Positions 1 through 8,144 of a stretch of 17,500 nucleotides of DNA are shown in pieces. Made by a program: the position numbers and the translations under genes. Source of the stretch: Stramonita haemastoma (taxonomy: Eukaryota; Mollusca; Gastropoda; Neogastropoda; Muricidae); the NCBI GenBank assembly GCA_030674155.1, contig CM060317.1, positions 47,922,135-47,939,634 of the forward strand, written 5' to 3'. How positions within the stretch are numbered: the first letter of the stretch is position 1; each line of letters begins with the position of its first letter. Under the pieces are notes generated by a model, which searched no databases, was not told where the DNA came from, and saw nothing but the letters and a program-made list of their open reading frames with translations.

Positions 1-21
1 CGCTACTTCCTTTGTAAATAG

Positions 22-26
<5 letters not shown>

Positions 27-112
<86 letters not shown>

Positions 113-114
113 CT

Positions 115-155
<41 letters not shown>

Positions 156-184
156 AGATTCTCTCTCTCTCTCTCTCTCTCTTC

Positions 185-237
<53 letters not shown>

Positions 238-319
238 CTTTCTCTCTCTCTCTCTCCTCTCTCCTTCTCTCTCTCTTCTCTCTCCTCTCTCTTCTCTCTC
301 TCCTCTCTCTCTCTCTCAT
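27..319. repeat. Imperfect (CT)n microsatellite, about 290 bp
   Basis: The tract is almost pure CT dinucleotide, broken by short slips such as TCTTCT, TCCTCT and one TTATAGATT interruption near 152-160. Open frames across it (Arg/Glu-rich on the minus strand) come from the repeat itself and are not genes. The + strand is fully pyrimidine over long stretches. Confidence 0.97.
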
Positions 320-514
320 CAAGGATTTTGTGATTTTGCACTCTTGTTTTGTAAAAGATAGAAGTGTATGTGTAAAAAAGGTTTCTTGCATTTGGATGAT
401 GTAATGGATTTCTTTTCTTCTTCATTCATAGGATTTAATGTGTAGTTGGTTTGTTATTGCTTTGCTTTTTTGTTATTTTTGGTTTCTTTGTTGTTTGTTT
501 TTTTTTTCCTTTTT

Positions 515-617
515 TTTGCCCAGAGGGCTGGTTATAAAAAAAGCATGTTTGCTTATGCCATTACCCTCTTTAAATAAAATTCATTCAATTCAATTCAATT
601 CAATTCAATGCAATTCA

Positions 618-618
<1 letters not shown>
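515..618 (+). mobile_element. 3' end of a LINE-like element with pentanucleotide tail
   Basis: A short block with two nested inverted repeats (AGAGGG at 522-527 pairing with CCCTCT at 564-569, and GCAT at 543-546 pairing with ATGC at 555-558) is followed by TAAATAAA and then a CAATT/ATTCA pentanucleotide tail at about 579-618. A terminal stem-loop followed by a short tandem tail is the usual layout of many non-LTR retrotransposon 3' ends. No reverse transcriptase coding remains, so this would be a heavily 5'-truncated copy. The family is not identified, and a chance hairpin beside a microsatellite is the alternative. Confidence 0.5.
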
Positions 619-690
<72 letters not shown>

Positions 691-729
691 CCCTCTCTCT
701 CTCTCTCTCTGTCTGTCTGTCTGTCTGTC
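619..729. repeat. (CT)n followed by (GTCT)n compound microsatellite
   Basis: CT dinucleotides with a few CC slips run to about 709 and change into GTCT tetranucleotides at 709-729. It directly follows the pentanucleotide tail, so it may have grown from that tail. The same motif pair appears on the opposite strand at 15350-15430. Confidence 0.95.
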
Positions 730-853
730 AGTTTTCCTTCTTTTTAGTTTTTTTTTTTTTTTTTGCGATTTAAACCTGGAGTCCAGGTGAGTGTTATCCA
801 TGCCATTGGTCCTAAATATCGCACTATGTTATGGAAGGTTGGCAAGTCTTCAT

Positions 854-855
854 TT

Positions 856-903
<48 letters not shown>

Positions 904-1240
904 TGTTTTCTATTATATCGAGGATAATGGAATAAGCACTCATGTGGTTTTTTTATATTTTACATCCAGTCCCCGTGTGTATGCAGTTTTGTGAATCTTG
1001 TCATCTGTTCCCACCGGCACACAATGGCCTACTCTTACGAAAAGCGGAACAGGATTTAACGTGTGCGCAAGATGTTCTGCGTGCGTTCGCACACAGGGCC
1101 TCGATTTATAGTCTCATCCAAGGACTTATGGGGGAGTGGAGTCAGCACTGATGTTAACTCCAGAGGAAAAATCCCCTCGAACGGGAATCGAACCTGGGTC
1201 GTCAAATTGCGAGCGCAATTTTCTGACCACTAGGCTCTGT
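854..1240 (-). mobile_element. tRNA-derived SINE, family 2, copy 1 (minus strand)
   Basis: Read on the minus strand, this has a Pol III-type head with an A box (complement of 1227-1237, GAGCCTAGTGG) and a B box (complement of 1184-1194, GGTTCGATTCC). A body of about 280 bp follows, ending in an (AAAT)n tail, seen on the + strand as (TTTA)n at 854-905. The same body recurs at 5139-5486, 6306-6480 (opposite strand), 14200-14545, and in diverged form at 11384-11790, which establishes it as a dispersed repeat. It is noncoding; short open frames here should be ignored. Confidence 0.88.
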
Positions 1241-2178
1241 GTGCACCTGCACACCAGTTCTTAGTTTACTGTTTCATGCAAGCTGGACTCTGAGGAGTGG
1301 AGTCATCCCTCATGTTCACTCAGGGGGAAAAACTCTATCCTCCAATGGATTTCTTATTCCCCTTGAACTGTGTGAATAACTGATTCCCTCACCAAACACT
1401 TCCTCGTTCAAAATTCTTATGGTGTGCCTAATTAAATTTCGATTCGCTCGCCGAAGCAAAAACTGAATAAAGGTTTATGTTTTTGTGTAATTTATTTAAG
1501 TTTCGAGCCATTTTTCCTCCTCATTTTATTTCGATTTCCGTGACCTTCTCTGGCCGCAGCTGAGTGTAAATGATACTAATGATGGTATCATGTAACACGT
1601 TACAGGGTCAGGATGATCAGTGACAGTCTCCTCAGGCTTAGCTAAGAGCATGATCATTACAATGGGGGTGTAAAGAGCGGTGGGTGAGTGTTGTAATTGC
1701 CACTATGTAGGCGGAGATTCATGAGGAATCAGTTAGAACCTCACTCCCCCCAAGCCAGCGTGGTGGTTTCGCACAATGGTGTTGGTTCATTACGGTATAT
1801 GTTCAATCATCTTGAAGTCAGGATAGGGATGACGTCACTAGCAAGAACCACATTTGTCTATTGTGTTTGTTTTTTAACCAGGAAAAGTGTATAGCTTACG
1901 TTCTTCATTTCCACTGGGAAAAAAGGCTTATATACATGAACTCTACATATTTACGTACCTGAGATGTGGTTCTTTTTTTATTTTGTTGGTTTGTTTCTTT
2001 GTTTTGGTGTGGATGGCGTAGAATTGTATATATTGCGGGTGATGTCACACCTTACCCGACCTCAGGAGGGTTGAACATAGCATCACACACCGTTTATTCC
2101 AAACTGTGGCAGCCATTCGCGCTTGGCCTATTCTCCAGGGAGGCAATTAGGGGCGATGTCTCACATGATATATCAGAG
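1241..2178. other. Gene-free stretch, mostly unassigned
   Basis: No convincing coding. 1285-1345 (GAGGAGTGGAGTCATC and onward) resembles a fragment of the SINE family 2 body again, as if a second decayed copy abuts copy 1. There is an inverted repeat TGTAAC-AC-GTTACA at 1591-1604, preceded by GATAC...GTATC at 1572-1589. The rest is AT-rich unique-looking sequence with no splice-bounded open frame I trust. Confidence 0.6.
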
Positions 2179-2186
2179 GATATATA

Positions 2187-2224
<38 letters not shown>

Positions 2225-2251
2225 TCAATATATATATATATATATATTTCT
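2179..2251. repeat. (AT)n microsatellite in two blocks
   Basis: TA/AT dinucleotides run from 2179 to about 2220 and again at 2229-2248, separated by TTTTGTCA. No other function is visible. Confidence 0.95.
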
Positions 2252-2813
2252 GCATTTGTGCGTTCCAGCTCATGTAAAAAATATAAAACGAAATTGATTT
2301 TCAAGCAAAAGTGCGTTTCCAGCAAATGTATAAAATTGATAGAATGGGTCAGAATGCCCGATGCCCCAATTTTCCTTTCTCTTATAGGCACAAGTACATA
2401 GACTAGTTACTGGATTTGGAGTAATTCTGAATAATTGTTAAATGTCAAGATAGGCCTACTTATAATTGTATTAAAATCAGTGGCCTTTACAGAAGCTTAC
2501 ACAACGTGATAGGAGATATGAGTGAGATCAGTGCTACGAATGGGAATAGTAATCTTCGAAGAATGAAATGTAATAATAGTCCAAGAAATCGTATCATTGA
2601 GGGCATTTGTTTTTATTCCTCTCTAATGTTCTGCTTAGTAGTTTCAATTTAGTTTTCTGAACACAAACCTACCCTGCAGTTTCATCCACCTTCATACTTT
2701 TTCATTGAAGCTCTGTTCAGATTTTTTTCTTGAATTGTTTCTTGTTGGTTGGTTGTTTGCTGGGTTCTGTTATTTGTTTGTGGTGTGTTGATGTTGCGAT
2801 GTCAATATAATTG
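2252..2813. other. Gene-free, AT-rich unique-looking stretch
   Basis: I see no repeat, splice-bounded exon or RNA gene here. Short open frames lack any recognisable domain. Confidence 0.55.
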
Positions 2814-2936
2814 CGACAACATCACACTGCTGTTAACTCAAGGAGGGAAAATTGCCTTTAACGGGCGTCTCGGTGGTAGCTCAAACCTGGGAATTGAACC
2901 TGGGCTGTCAAATAGCGAGTGAAACGCACTAACCAC
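2814..2936 (-). mobile_element. Head fragment of family 2-like SINE (minus strand)
   Basis: The stretch matches the 5' part of the minus-strand SINEs elsewhere. It has the order TGTTAACTC, AAAATTGCC, GGTGGTAGCTCAAACCTGG, then GGAATTGAACC (a degenerate B box on the complement) and ACTAACCACC (A-box region). The closest relative here is the diverged copy near 11660-11780, which has the same GGTGGCTCGAACC arrangement. The 3' body is missing, so it is truncated. Confidence 0.65.
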
Positions 2937-2941
2937 CCCCC

Positions 2942-2976
2942 CTAAAAACAAACAAACAAACAAACAAACAAACAAA
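2942..2976. repeat. (CAAA)n microsatellite
   Basis: About eight CAAA units sit just upstream of the family 1 element. It could be the tail of a lost insertion or the target into which family 1 inserted. Confidence 0.93.
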
Positions 2977-2978
2977 AC

Positions 2979-3875
2979 CAGCCGCCATGGCGCAGTGGTT
3001 AGCGCCTTGGATTCCGGACTGGAAGGTCGCGGGTTCGAATCCCATAAGTCATAGGGATTTTTTCGGGCTCCGGCCGGCTCCTACCCAGAGTGAGTGTGCT
3101 GTGGGCTCAGTGGGGAGACTGGGACCACACAGTCGAGCTTCATCCACTTTACGGATGCGAATTTGAGAGTGTTGCTCAAATTACCTGACCAACACTGCAG
3201 GTGTCTGTATCTCTCGGGCCTGGTTGACGCCGGGATATATTATGACAGTAAGCGTAGAGAACAACCCTGTCAAGTAGTCTCAAAGCGGATGCACTTCCAC
3301 AGCAGCATCATTACATCCTCCTCCTCATCATTGATCATCATGCAATAATAAAAATTGCCTATGATTCGGTGGCCTCCGTTTCTCTGGTCTCATGGTGACC
3401 TCAGATTCGGTTTCCCCATACGCTTCTGTGCCTGTGGTGAATTTGTGTCAAAGCCTTTGGGGTTGGAGGTTCGCGGGGAGGCGGTCGTTGGAGGGACGTT
3501 GTGGTGGTCGCCACCTTGGGTGGGTGGCTCACTCAGTCTGGCTCCGCGACTGAGCTAATACTGTCGTTAGTAGGGGCTTAGTAGGTGGTGTCCTGCGTAT
3601 GTTAGCTCAGAACAGGCACCACTGAACACCACTAAAGTGACCCAGCAGAAGTGCAGGGCCCCTCTGGCTGGTGGCCCCGCGGCGGCCTAATACTGATGGG
3701 ATCCCTGTGGATTCCCGACCCCGGGGGTGAGACACAACGAATCTGGGTATGGCTGTGGCGGGGAGATTGAAATGAGCGGCGTAGGAACAGCAGTACGGGA
3801 GCGTCACAGAAGACGAGGCAGCAAAAAAAAAAACCCACACAAAAAAAACAAAAACAAACAAACAAACAAACAAAA
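2979..3875 (+). mobile_element. Long tRNA-headed retroelement, family 1, full copy
   Basis: The head carries an A box at 2988-2998 (TGGCGCAGTGG) and a B box at 3032-3042 (GGTTCGAATCC). A body of about 310 bp follows, ending near the AT-rich linker at 3345-3357. It is followed by a GC-rich second body (about 3358-3822) and an A/CAAA tail (3822-3875). The second body belongs to the element and is not a neighbour, because the minus-strand copy at 6217-7730 has head, first body, linker and second body in the same order. At about 840 bp without tail it is longer than typical SINEs, and no protein is evident. It could instead be the tRNA-headed leader of a larger element. The function is selfish and presumably depends on a LINE partner. 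Confidence 0.82.
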
Positions 3876-4390
3876 ACCCCTTCAGTGAACCCTGAAAGAG
3901 TTCAAGGAAGAAATCAGGTCAGTGAAGTCAAGCCACCGTCTGTATGTCTTATGTTAGATAGACTCAAATCTCTGCTGTTCAGTTGTTTTTTTCCCCTAAA
4001 GCACTCAGAGGACGGCTGTCCGCTATGGCGGATCAGTGTAAAGCAACGGTTGTGGACGGCCGTCCGCTATAGCGGATTTGGTGTTTGCAGATTTTTCACG
4101 TGGCGTCTGCATGATACTACGACTGGTGCAGATTAACATAGCTTCATGAGCCTATCTAAGGTCGAATGCAGAGCATTGTCAGGTGATTCCATGTGTTCCG
4201 AACTCTTTGATCGCGGTTGCAGAGAGTAGCTGACACGGAGTAGTGACACGGAGTACAAAATTCGTAGTATTTTCTTCATGTTAGTCAAAGCTCAAATATT
4301 AAAGTCAGAGCTTTTATCTTTTGATATGTACTAACCCAGCATGTTATTCATATGTTCAGGAAATTTCATTTTCTTACAATGTGTTTTGTA
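3876..4390. other. Region upstream of the EF-hand gene
   Basis: No coding seen. It contains the paired palindromes at 4010-4077 and a 12-bp direct duplication TGACACGGAGTA (4231-4242 and 4244-4255). If the gene is transcribed from here, the promoter and a 5' untranslated exon could lie in this stretch, but I see no clear TATA box or initiator. Confidence 0.45.
4010..4077. repeat. Two direct copies of a double-palindrome 24-mer
   Basis: The second copy (4054-4077) contains two abutting perfect palindromes: GGACGGCCGTCC (4054-4065) and TCCGCTATAGCGGA (overlapping, 4063-4076). The first copy (4010-4033) is the same 24-mer with one base changed in each palindrome. The copies are 44 bp apart. The arrangement could be a paired binding site upstream of the gene or a piece of a small dispersed repeat. 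Confidence 0.85.
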
Positions 4391-4488
4391 TTTATTATTA
4401 TTATTTTTTGGAATTATTATTATTATTATTATTATTATTTTTTTTTTTTTTTTTTTTTTTTTTATTTTTTTTTTTATTTTTTTTTTTT
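4391..4488. repeat. (ATT)n and poly-T tract
   Basis: ATT trinucleotides change into an almost unbroken T run at about 4438-4488. It ends about 110 bp before the splice acceptor of exon A. It may be a reversed poly-A tail of an old insertion. Confidence 0.95.
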
Positions 4489-4600
4489 AACACTAAACAT
4501 TGCAAAAGGGCCATCTGTAGGGAAAAAGCAAGGGAGAGAGACCTGACCGTCCTGAGTGAGCTAATCCTCTTGTCACTGTTGGTGATTTCTGACTTTGCAG

Positions 4601-4763
4601 AAAGAGCCAAAGATCCGCGGCAGGGAAAGAAGCAGGTTGTAGCAGCGAGCGACATGGCGTGCAGAGGGGCTGTTCAGCAGGTGCTGATGCAGGTGACACT
4701 GATGCTGGTCCTCTGTCTCCTCGTCACCTCCTCTCTGGCCCTCACCCACACCAGGGCCGACAG
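4601..4763 (+). CDS. Exon A: signal-peptide exon of a small secreted EF-hand protein
   Basis: Coding starts at the ATG at 4654, which has strong context (G at -3, G at +4), and runs 110 nt to a CAG/GTACGT donor at 4763/4764. Residues 1-9 are polar with one Arg. About residues 10-28 form a Leu/Val-rich hydrophobic core ending SSLA, a typical signal peptidase site after Ala29. This predicts secretion. The mature start LTHTRADR follows. Upstream, CTGACTTTGCAG ending at 4600, with CTAAT about 38 bp before it, looks like a splice acceptor. That makes 4601-4653 untranslated sequence, with a leader exon further upstream that I could not locate. A transcription start near 4490 is the alternative. The exon ends in phase 2 (AG of an Arg codon) and joins exon B without a frameshift. 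The gene family is not recognised beyond the EF-hand. Confidence 0.75.
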
Positions 4764-5059
4764 GTACGTCAGTTCAGGTCTCACTAGTCTGCGCTCTTTG
4801 AAGACGGAGTGTGGCTGTCTTGTATGGTGGAATCTAACCAAAACAAAAGACCTTAAAAAACAACAACAAAACAACCAAACAAAGACCTTAAAGGCGAAAA
4901 ATCCATTTATTATTATTCTATTTGCTGTATATGGCAACGTTCTGGTGGCTCCTGCGACGGTACTGGAACCATTCGTATCGGTCATTGCCTTTCCAATAGA
5001 TCATTCCAGTGGCGTGGAGAGGGGGGGGGGGGTGTCTGCTGCTTGGGTAACAGCTTGCC

Positions 5060-5138
5060 CTCTATACTTACTTACCCAGGCTTTGCGCTCTAAAGAATAG
5101 AGCGCAACTCCATAGTCTTCCGAGACTGATGGGTGCCT
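5060..5138 (+). mobile_element. Two-hairpin LINE-like 3' end
   Basis: A perfect 8-bp stem (GCGCTCTA at 5085-5092 with TAGAGCGC at 5098-5105, 5-nt loop) is followed by a second stem (AGTCT at 5114-5118 with AGACT at 5123-5127) closing a TCCG loop. An ACT/ATT short tail follows at about 5137-5151. Stem-loops just before a short tandem tail suggest the 3' end of a non-LTR retroelement recognised by its own reverse transcriptase. No coding is present. The family is not identified. Confidence 0.45.
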
Positions 5139-5486
5139 ACTACTATTATTCTATTTCGAGGATCATGGAATAAGCACTCATGTGCTTTTTATTTTACATC
5201 CAGTCCACGTGTGTTTGCAGTTTTGTAAATTTTGTCATCAGTCCCCACCTGCTCATAACGGCCTAATCTTCCGAAAAGCGGAACAGGTTTTAACGTGTGC
5301 GCAAGATGTTCTGAGTGCGTTCGCACACGGGACCTCGGTTTATAGTCTCATCTGAAGGACTTTTGGGGGGAGTGGAGTCAGCACTAGGTGTTAACTCCAG
5401 AGGAACAATCCTCTTGAACTAGATTCGAACCCGGGTCAGCAGATCACGAGCGCAATGCACATCACTGTAACCACTCCAGCCCTGAG
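5139..5486 (-). mobile_element. tRNA-derived SINE, family 2, copy 2 (minus strand)
   Basis: It matches copy 1 over its length: TCGAGGAT, GGAATAAGCACTCATGTG, the TTAACGTGTGCGCAAGATGT core at 5291-5310, CTCGGTTTATAGTCTCATC, then the head. The B box (complement of 5421-5431, GGTTCGAATCT) is well preserved. The A-box side near 5470-5480 is more degenerate. It lies within the intron, opposite in strand to the gene. Confidence 0.85.
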
Positions 5487-5564
5487 TTAGGTGGCAAGTC
5501 TTGTTCAGATATTGGGATTTCCTAGCGTTTGACAGCTTCTGTGAATGGAAGAACAAAAATAACA

Positions 5565-5870
5565 TGCTGATAATGATGATGATGATGAGGAGGAGGATGG
5601 TGGTGATGATGATGGTGGTGGTGGTGGTGATGATGATGATGGTGATTGATTATGGTGATTGATGATGGTGATGGTGGTGGTGGTGATGATGATGATTATG
5701 TTGATGGTGGTGATGGTGATGATGATGATGGTGATGATGGTGATGATGATGATTATGATGGATGGATGGATGGATGGATGGATGGATGGATGGATGGATG
5801 GATGGATGGATGGATGGATAGATAGATGAAATGATGCTGATGGTGGTGGTGTTGGAGTTGGTGGTGGTGG
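5565..5870. repeat. (GAT)n / (GGT)n tract with a (GATG)n core
   Basis: GAT, GGT and GATG units mix from 5565 to about 5870. A clean GGAT tetranucleotide array of about 17 units lies at 5758-5822. The His-rich and Asp-rich open frames across it are repeat artefacts. It lies inside the intron. Confidence 0.95.
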
Positions 5871-6305
5871 TGGTGGTAGTGAAGAGGGTGATGATGAGAT
5901 AGCATACGTTTTTTTTCTTTTCTAAAGACCCAAGAGATAGGCAGGCGATATACAGAGAGATTGCTAAGAAAAATGACACTTCAACAGCTGAAGTTCTCTT
6001 TTGTCATCCATCCACGTGTGTCAGCCACAGCTCTACCCACCCACAGCTATTCAAGCGGGCCAGAGCTGACCAGAAATTGCTTGTTATGAAATAGATATCG
6101 TTTGATTGGGGTACCAAAATATGACAGATGCTGTAGAATTCACACTATTATGGATCTTATACGTAGCAATAGCACTATATTGAGGTCCTATGGCCAGGTA
6201 CATTTTAGTTTTCAGATTTTGGGCGCTACCTCATCTGTCTTGCTATTCCCACACTATTCATCTTAATGAATCAGCCCCATTCCTACTCAGAGTCGTTATG
6301 TCGTA

Positions 6306-6480
6306 TATTGGACACACGTTAAATCCTGTTCTGTTTTTCGTAAGACTAGGCCATTGTGTGCCGGTGGGAACAGATGACAATATTAACACAACTGCATACA
6401 CACGGGGACTGGATGAAAAAAAGCACATGAGTGTTTATCCCATTATCCTCGATATAAAATAATAAAATAAATAAATAAAC
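6306..6480 (+). mobile_element. 5'-truncated family 2 SINE inserted in family 1 (+ strand)
   Basis: It carries only the 3' half of family 2 in + orientation: ACACGTTAAATCCTGTTC, GGCCATTGTGTGCCGGTGGG, AGCACATGAGTG and a tail of AATAA/AAATA repeats at 6458-6480. The flanking ATGTCGTA (6298-6305) and ATGTCGCA (6481-6488) look like an 8-bp target-site duplication with one change. This makes it an insertion that was truncated when it arrived. The family 1 sequence resumes on both sides. Confidence 0.78.
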
Positions 6481-6752
6481 ATGTCGCATCCTCAGGATTG
6501 GAAGTGCACAGGGAGCCAACGGATATCAGGGTGCAGTGGTGTCTGTTATGAACTGGCGTATGTATGTATATATGACCTTCCTTCACCTTCACCTGTCCTG
6601 TAGTCCTGTAGACCGTGGGGGCACAACTGAAGATTCTGCAACCAGCTTCCTCCACTGACACCACCTGCTAAAGCCCCCTACTGATGACAGTAGTAGCTCA
6701 GTCGTGGAGTCAGACCGTGAGATGTAGACGCCCACCCGGGCTGGCGACCATC

Positions 6753-6850
6753 ACAACGCCCCTCCAACAACGCCCCTCCACCAACACCCCTCCAACAACG
6801 CCCCTCCAACAACGCCCCTCCAACAACGCCCCTCCAACAACGCCCCTCCA
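6753..6850. repeat. 14-bp minisatellite, about 7 copies
   Basis: The unit ACAACGCCCCTCCA repeats about seven times with one variant unit (CCAACACCCCTCCA at 6781-6794). It lies within the minus-strand family 1 copy, exactly where the other copy (near 3483-3502, CGTTGGAGGGACGTTG) has roughly one and a half units. The array is therefore a local expansion of element sequence. Confidence 0.9.
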
Positions 6851-6861
6851 ACGACCTCTCT

Positions 6862-7261
6862 TTGGTGGATCGGTGGTCTAGAGGTAACGCGTCTGCCTAG
6901 AAGGCGAAAAGTCCGGGTCGTAGTGTGCGTTGGTTCGAATCCCGTCCCCCCCCCCCTCCATTAGACCATGAGTGGTGGTCTTGGTGCTAGTCTTTGGGAA
7001 GATACAATAAACTGAGGTCCCGTGTGTTACACGTTAATTCAGCGCTCGTAAAAAACCCTTTGTCCCTGCCAAATTCTGTAGGAAAAAAGCCACTATGATA
7101 GGGAAGCAAATGCAATTGCAGACAGGAAAAAGACCCCCCAAAATTATGGGTGGGGCTGTACTTGTGGCGATGCTCTCTTCCCGGGGAGAACAGCCCGAAT
7201 ATCACGCAGAGAAATCTGCTGTGACATAAAGTAGTATAAATAAATATAAATAAATAAATAA
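6862..7261 (+). mobile_element. tRNA-derived SINE, family 3, full-length (+ strand)
   Basis: The A box is at 6874-6884 (TGGTCTAGAGG) and the B box at 6932-6942 (GGTTCGAATCC), followed by a C run. The body runs through CAATAAACTGAGGTCCCGTG, GGGGAGAACAGCCCGAATATC and TGTGACATAAAG and ends in an (AAAT)n tail (7238-7261). A matching copy lies on the minus strand at 13728-14155. It sits inside the minus-strand family 1 element. ACCTCTCT (6854-6861) and GCCTCTTA (7266-7273) may be the worn target-site duplication. Confidence 0.87.
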
Positions 7262-7780
7262 ATTAGCCTCTTACTCAAAAGGTTTGGACACCGACTTACC
7301 AGAACCACGAACGTGTAAGGGGAAACCGAAACTAAGGTCACCTTGAGACCAGAGCAACTGGGGCTACCAAATCAGAGACAAATAAAATTCTTTTGTTGCA
7401 TAATAATCAGTGGTAATGAGGGTGATGTAATGATACTTGACAGGACGTAGTCTACACTTTATATCATAATATGTTCTGGCGTCAACGGACCCAGAGAAAC
7501 GGACACCTGCAGTGTTGGTCAGGTAATTTGAGCAACATTCTTCAAATCGCATCCATAAATTGGATGAAACTCGGCTGTGTGGTCCCAGTCTTCCCAAAGA
7601 GCCCACGGCACACTCACTCTGTGTTGGAGCCGGCCAGATCGAAAAAAATTCCTTTGACTCTGATGGGAATTTAACCTGCAATCTTCCAGTCCGTTATCCA
7701 CAGCGCTAACCGCTACATCGTGGAGGCTGGTTAGCAGTCATCTTGCAGAAAATATATACACTTCACCTTTTAATCCACAG

Positions 7781-7840
7781 CAAGTTTACACGTCAGATAC
7801 ATGTATTGAGCAGACGGATGACGCTTTGGGTGCATGCAGG
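7781..7840 (+). CDS. Candidate 60-bp cassette exon of the EF-hand gene
   Basis: CACTTCACCTTTTAATCCACAG ends at 7780 as a good pyrimidine-rich acceptor, and GCAGG/GTAAGT at 7840/7841 is a near-consensus donor. The 60 nt between them are a multiple of three and stop-free in the phase set by exon A. They would add 20 residues (Ser completing the split codon, then a basic stretch including QIHVLSRRM and TLWVHA) before exon B. Against it: a stop-free run of 20 codons is not rare, and no family resemblance is recognised. It lies in the unique-looking gap between the nested family 1 copy and the 46-bp array. RNA data would decide. Confidence 0.3.
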
Positions 7841-7841
7841 G

Positions 7842-8144
7842 TAAGTTTGTGCATAAACACAAAAGGCCCAGTATGGAGTGAGTTAACACAATCTATCCGC
7901 CACTGACAACACTCACGGGATATCTATGAGCATACTTGGTCCTCCAGACCTGTACATATCCAAATTGGGGTATGGCTCAAGTAGGTCTTAGAAGATCTGA
8001 CCTGGGAGATCCTTAAAAACAAATCCCCGCAGTTCATCCATCGGGCGCCATCGAGATTTGGATGCACGACGACCCGCAGACATGAGGACTGACCACTGGG
8101 ATCAGAAGTCAAGGGCTTGAAGTATCATAAGCTCTTGAGATCCC
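7842..8144. other. Unique-looking intronic gap
   Basis: No repeat or RNA gene recognised. The minus strand has an open frame of 62 codons (7924-8112) with no recognisable domain; it may be a scrap of an old element. The last 20 bp run into the 46-bp array. Confidence 0.5.

Larger units (their letters stand above)
6217..7730 (-). mobile_element. Family 1 long retroelement, second copy, split by two insertions (minus strand)
   Basis: Read on the minus strand: the head with the degenerate B box GGTTAAATTCC (complement of 7665-7675) and first body lie at 7376-7730. The linker and start of the second body (TCTGGTCTCAAGGTGACC, matching TCTGGTCTCATGGTGACC near 3380) lie at 7262-7375. The second body continues at 6489-6853 (GGTGGTGTC, ACCACTG, GGCTCCCTGTG) and ends at 6217-6305 (AACGACTCTGAGTAGG against AACGAATCTGGGTATGG). 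The breaks hold SINE family 3 (6862-7261) and SINE family 2 (6306-6480). A 14-bp minisatellite has expanded inside it. It is older and more diverged than the 2979 copy. Confidence 0.78.

Noticed and set aside
2979..3050. Functional tRNA gene at the A/B boxes
   Set aside because: The A and B boxes are intact, but the sequence does not close into an acceptor stem and continues into a long body shared with another copy. It is a retroelement head. The same holds for the heads at 1184-1237, 5421, 6874, 14081 and 14487.
4321..5100. Single 259-codon open frame as the full gene
   Set aside because: Its first part is a Phe run from the poly-T tract and it reads through a strong splice donor at 4764. 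Only 4654-4763 looks like real coding.
5650..5979. His-rich metal-binding-like open frame on the minus strand
   Set aside because: The poly-His and HPSI repeats come from GAT and GGAT microsatellites.
7924..8112. 62-codon minus-strand open frame as a transposase or other gene fragment
   Set aside because: Composition looks protein-like, but I recognise no motif, and it is too short to call.
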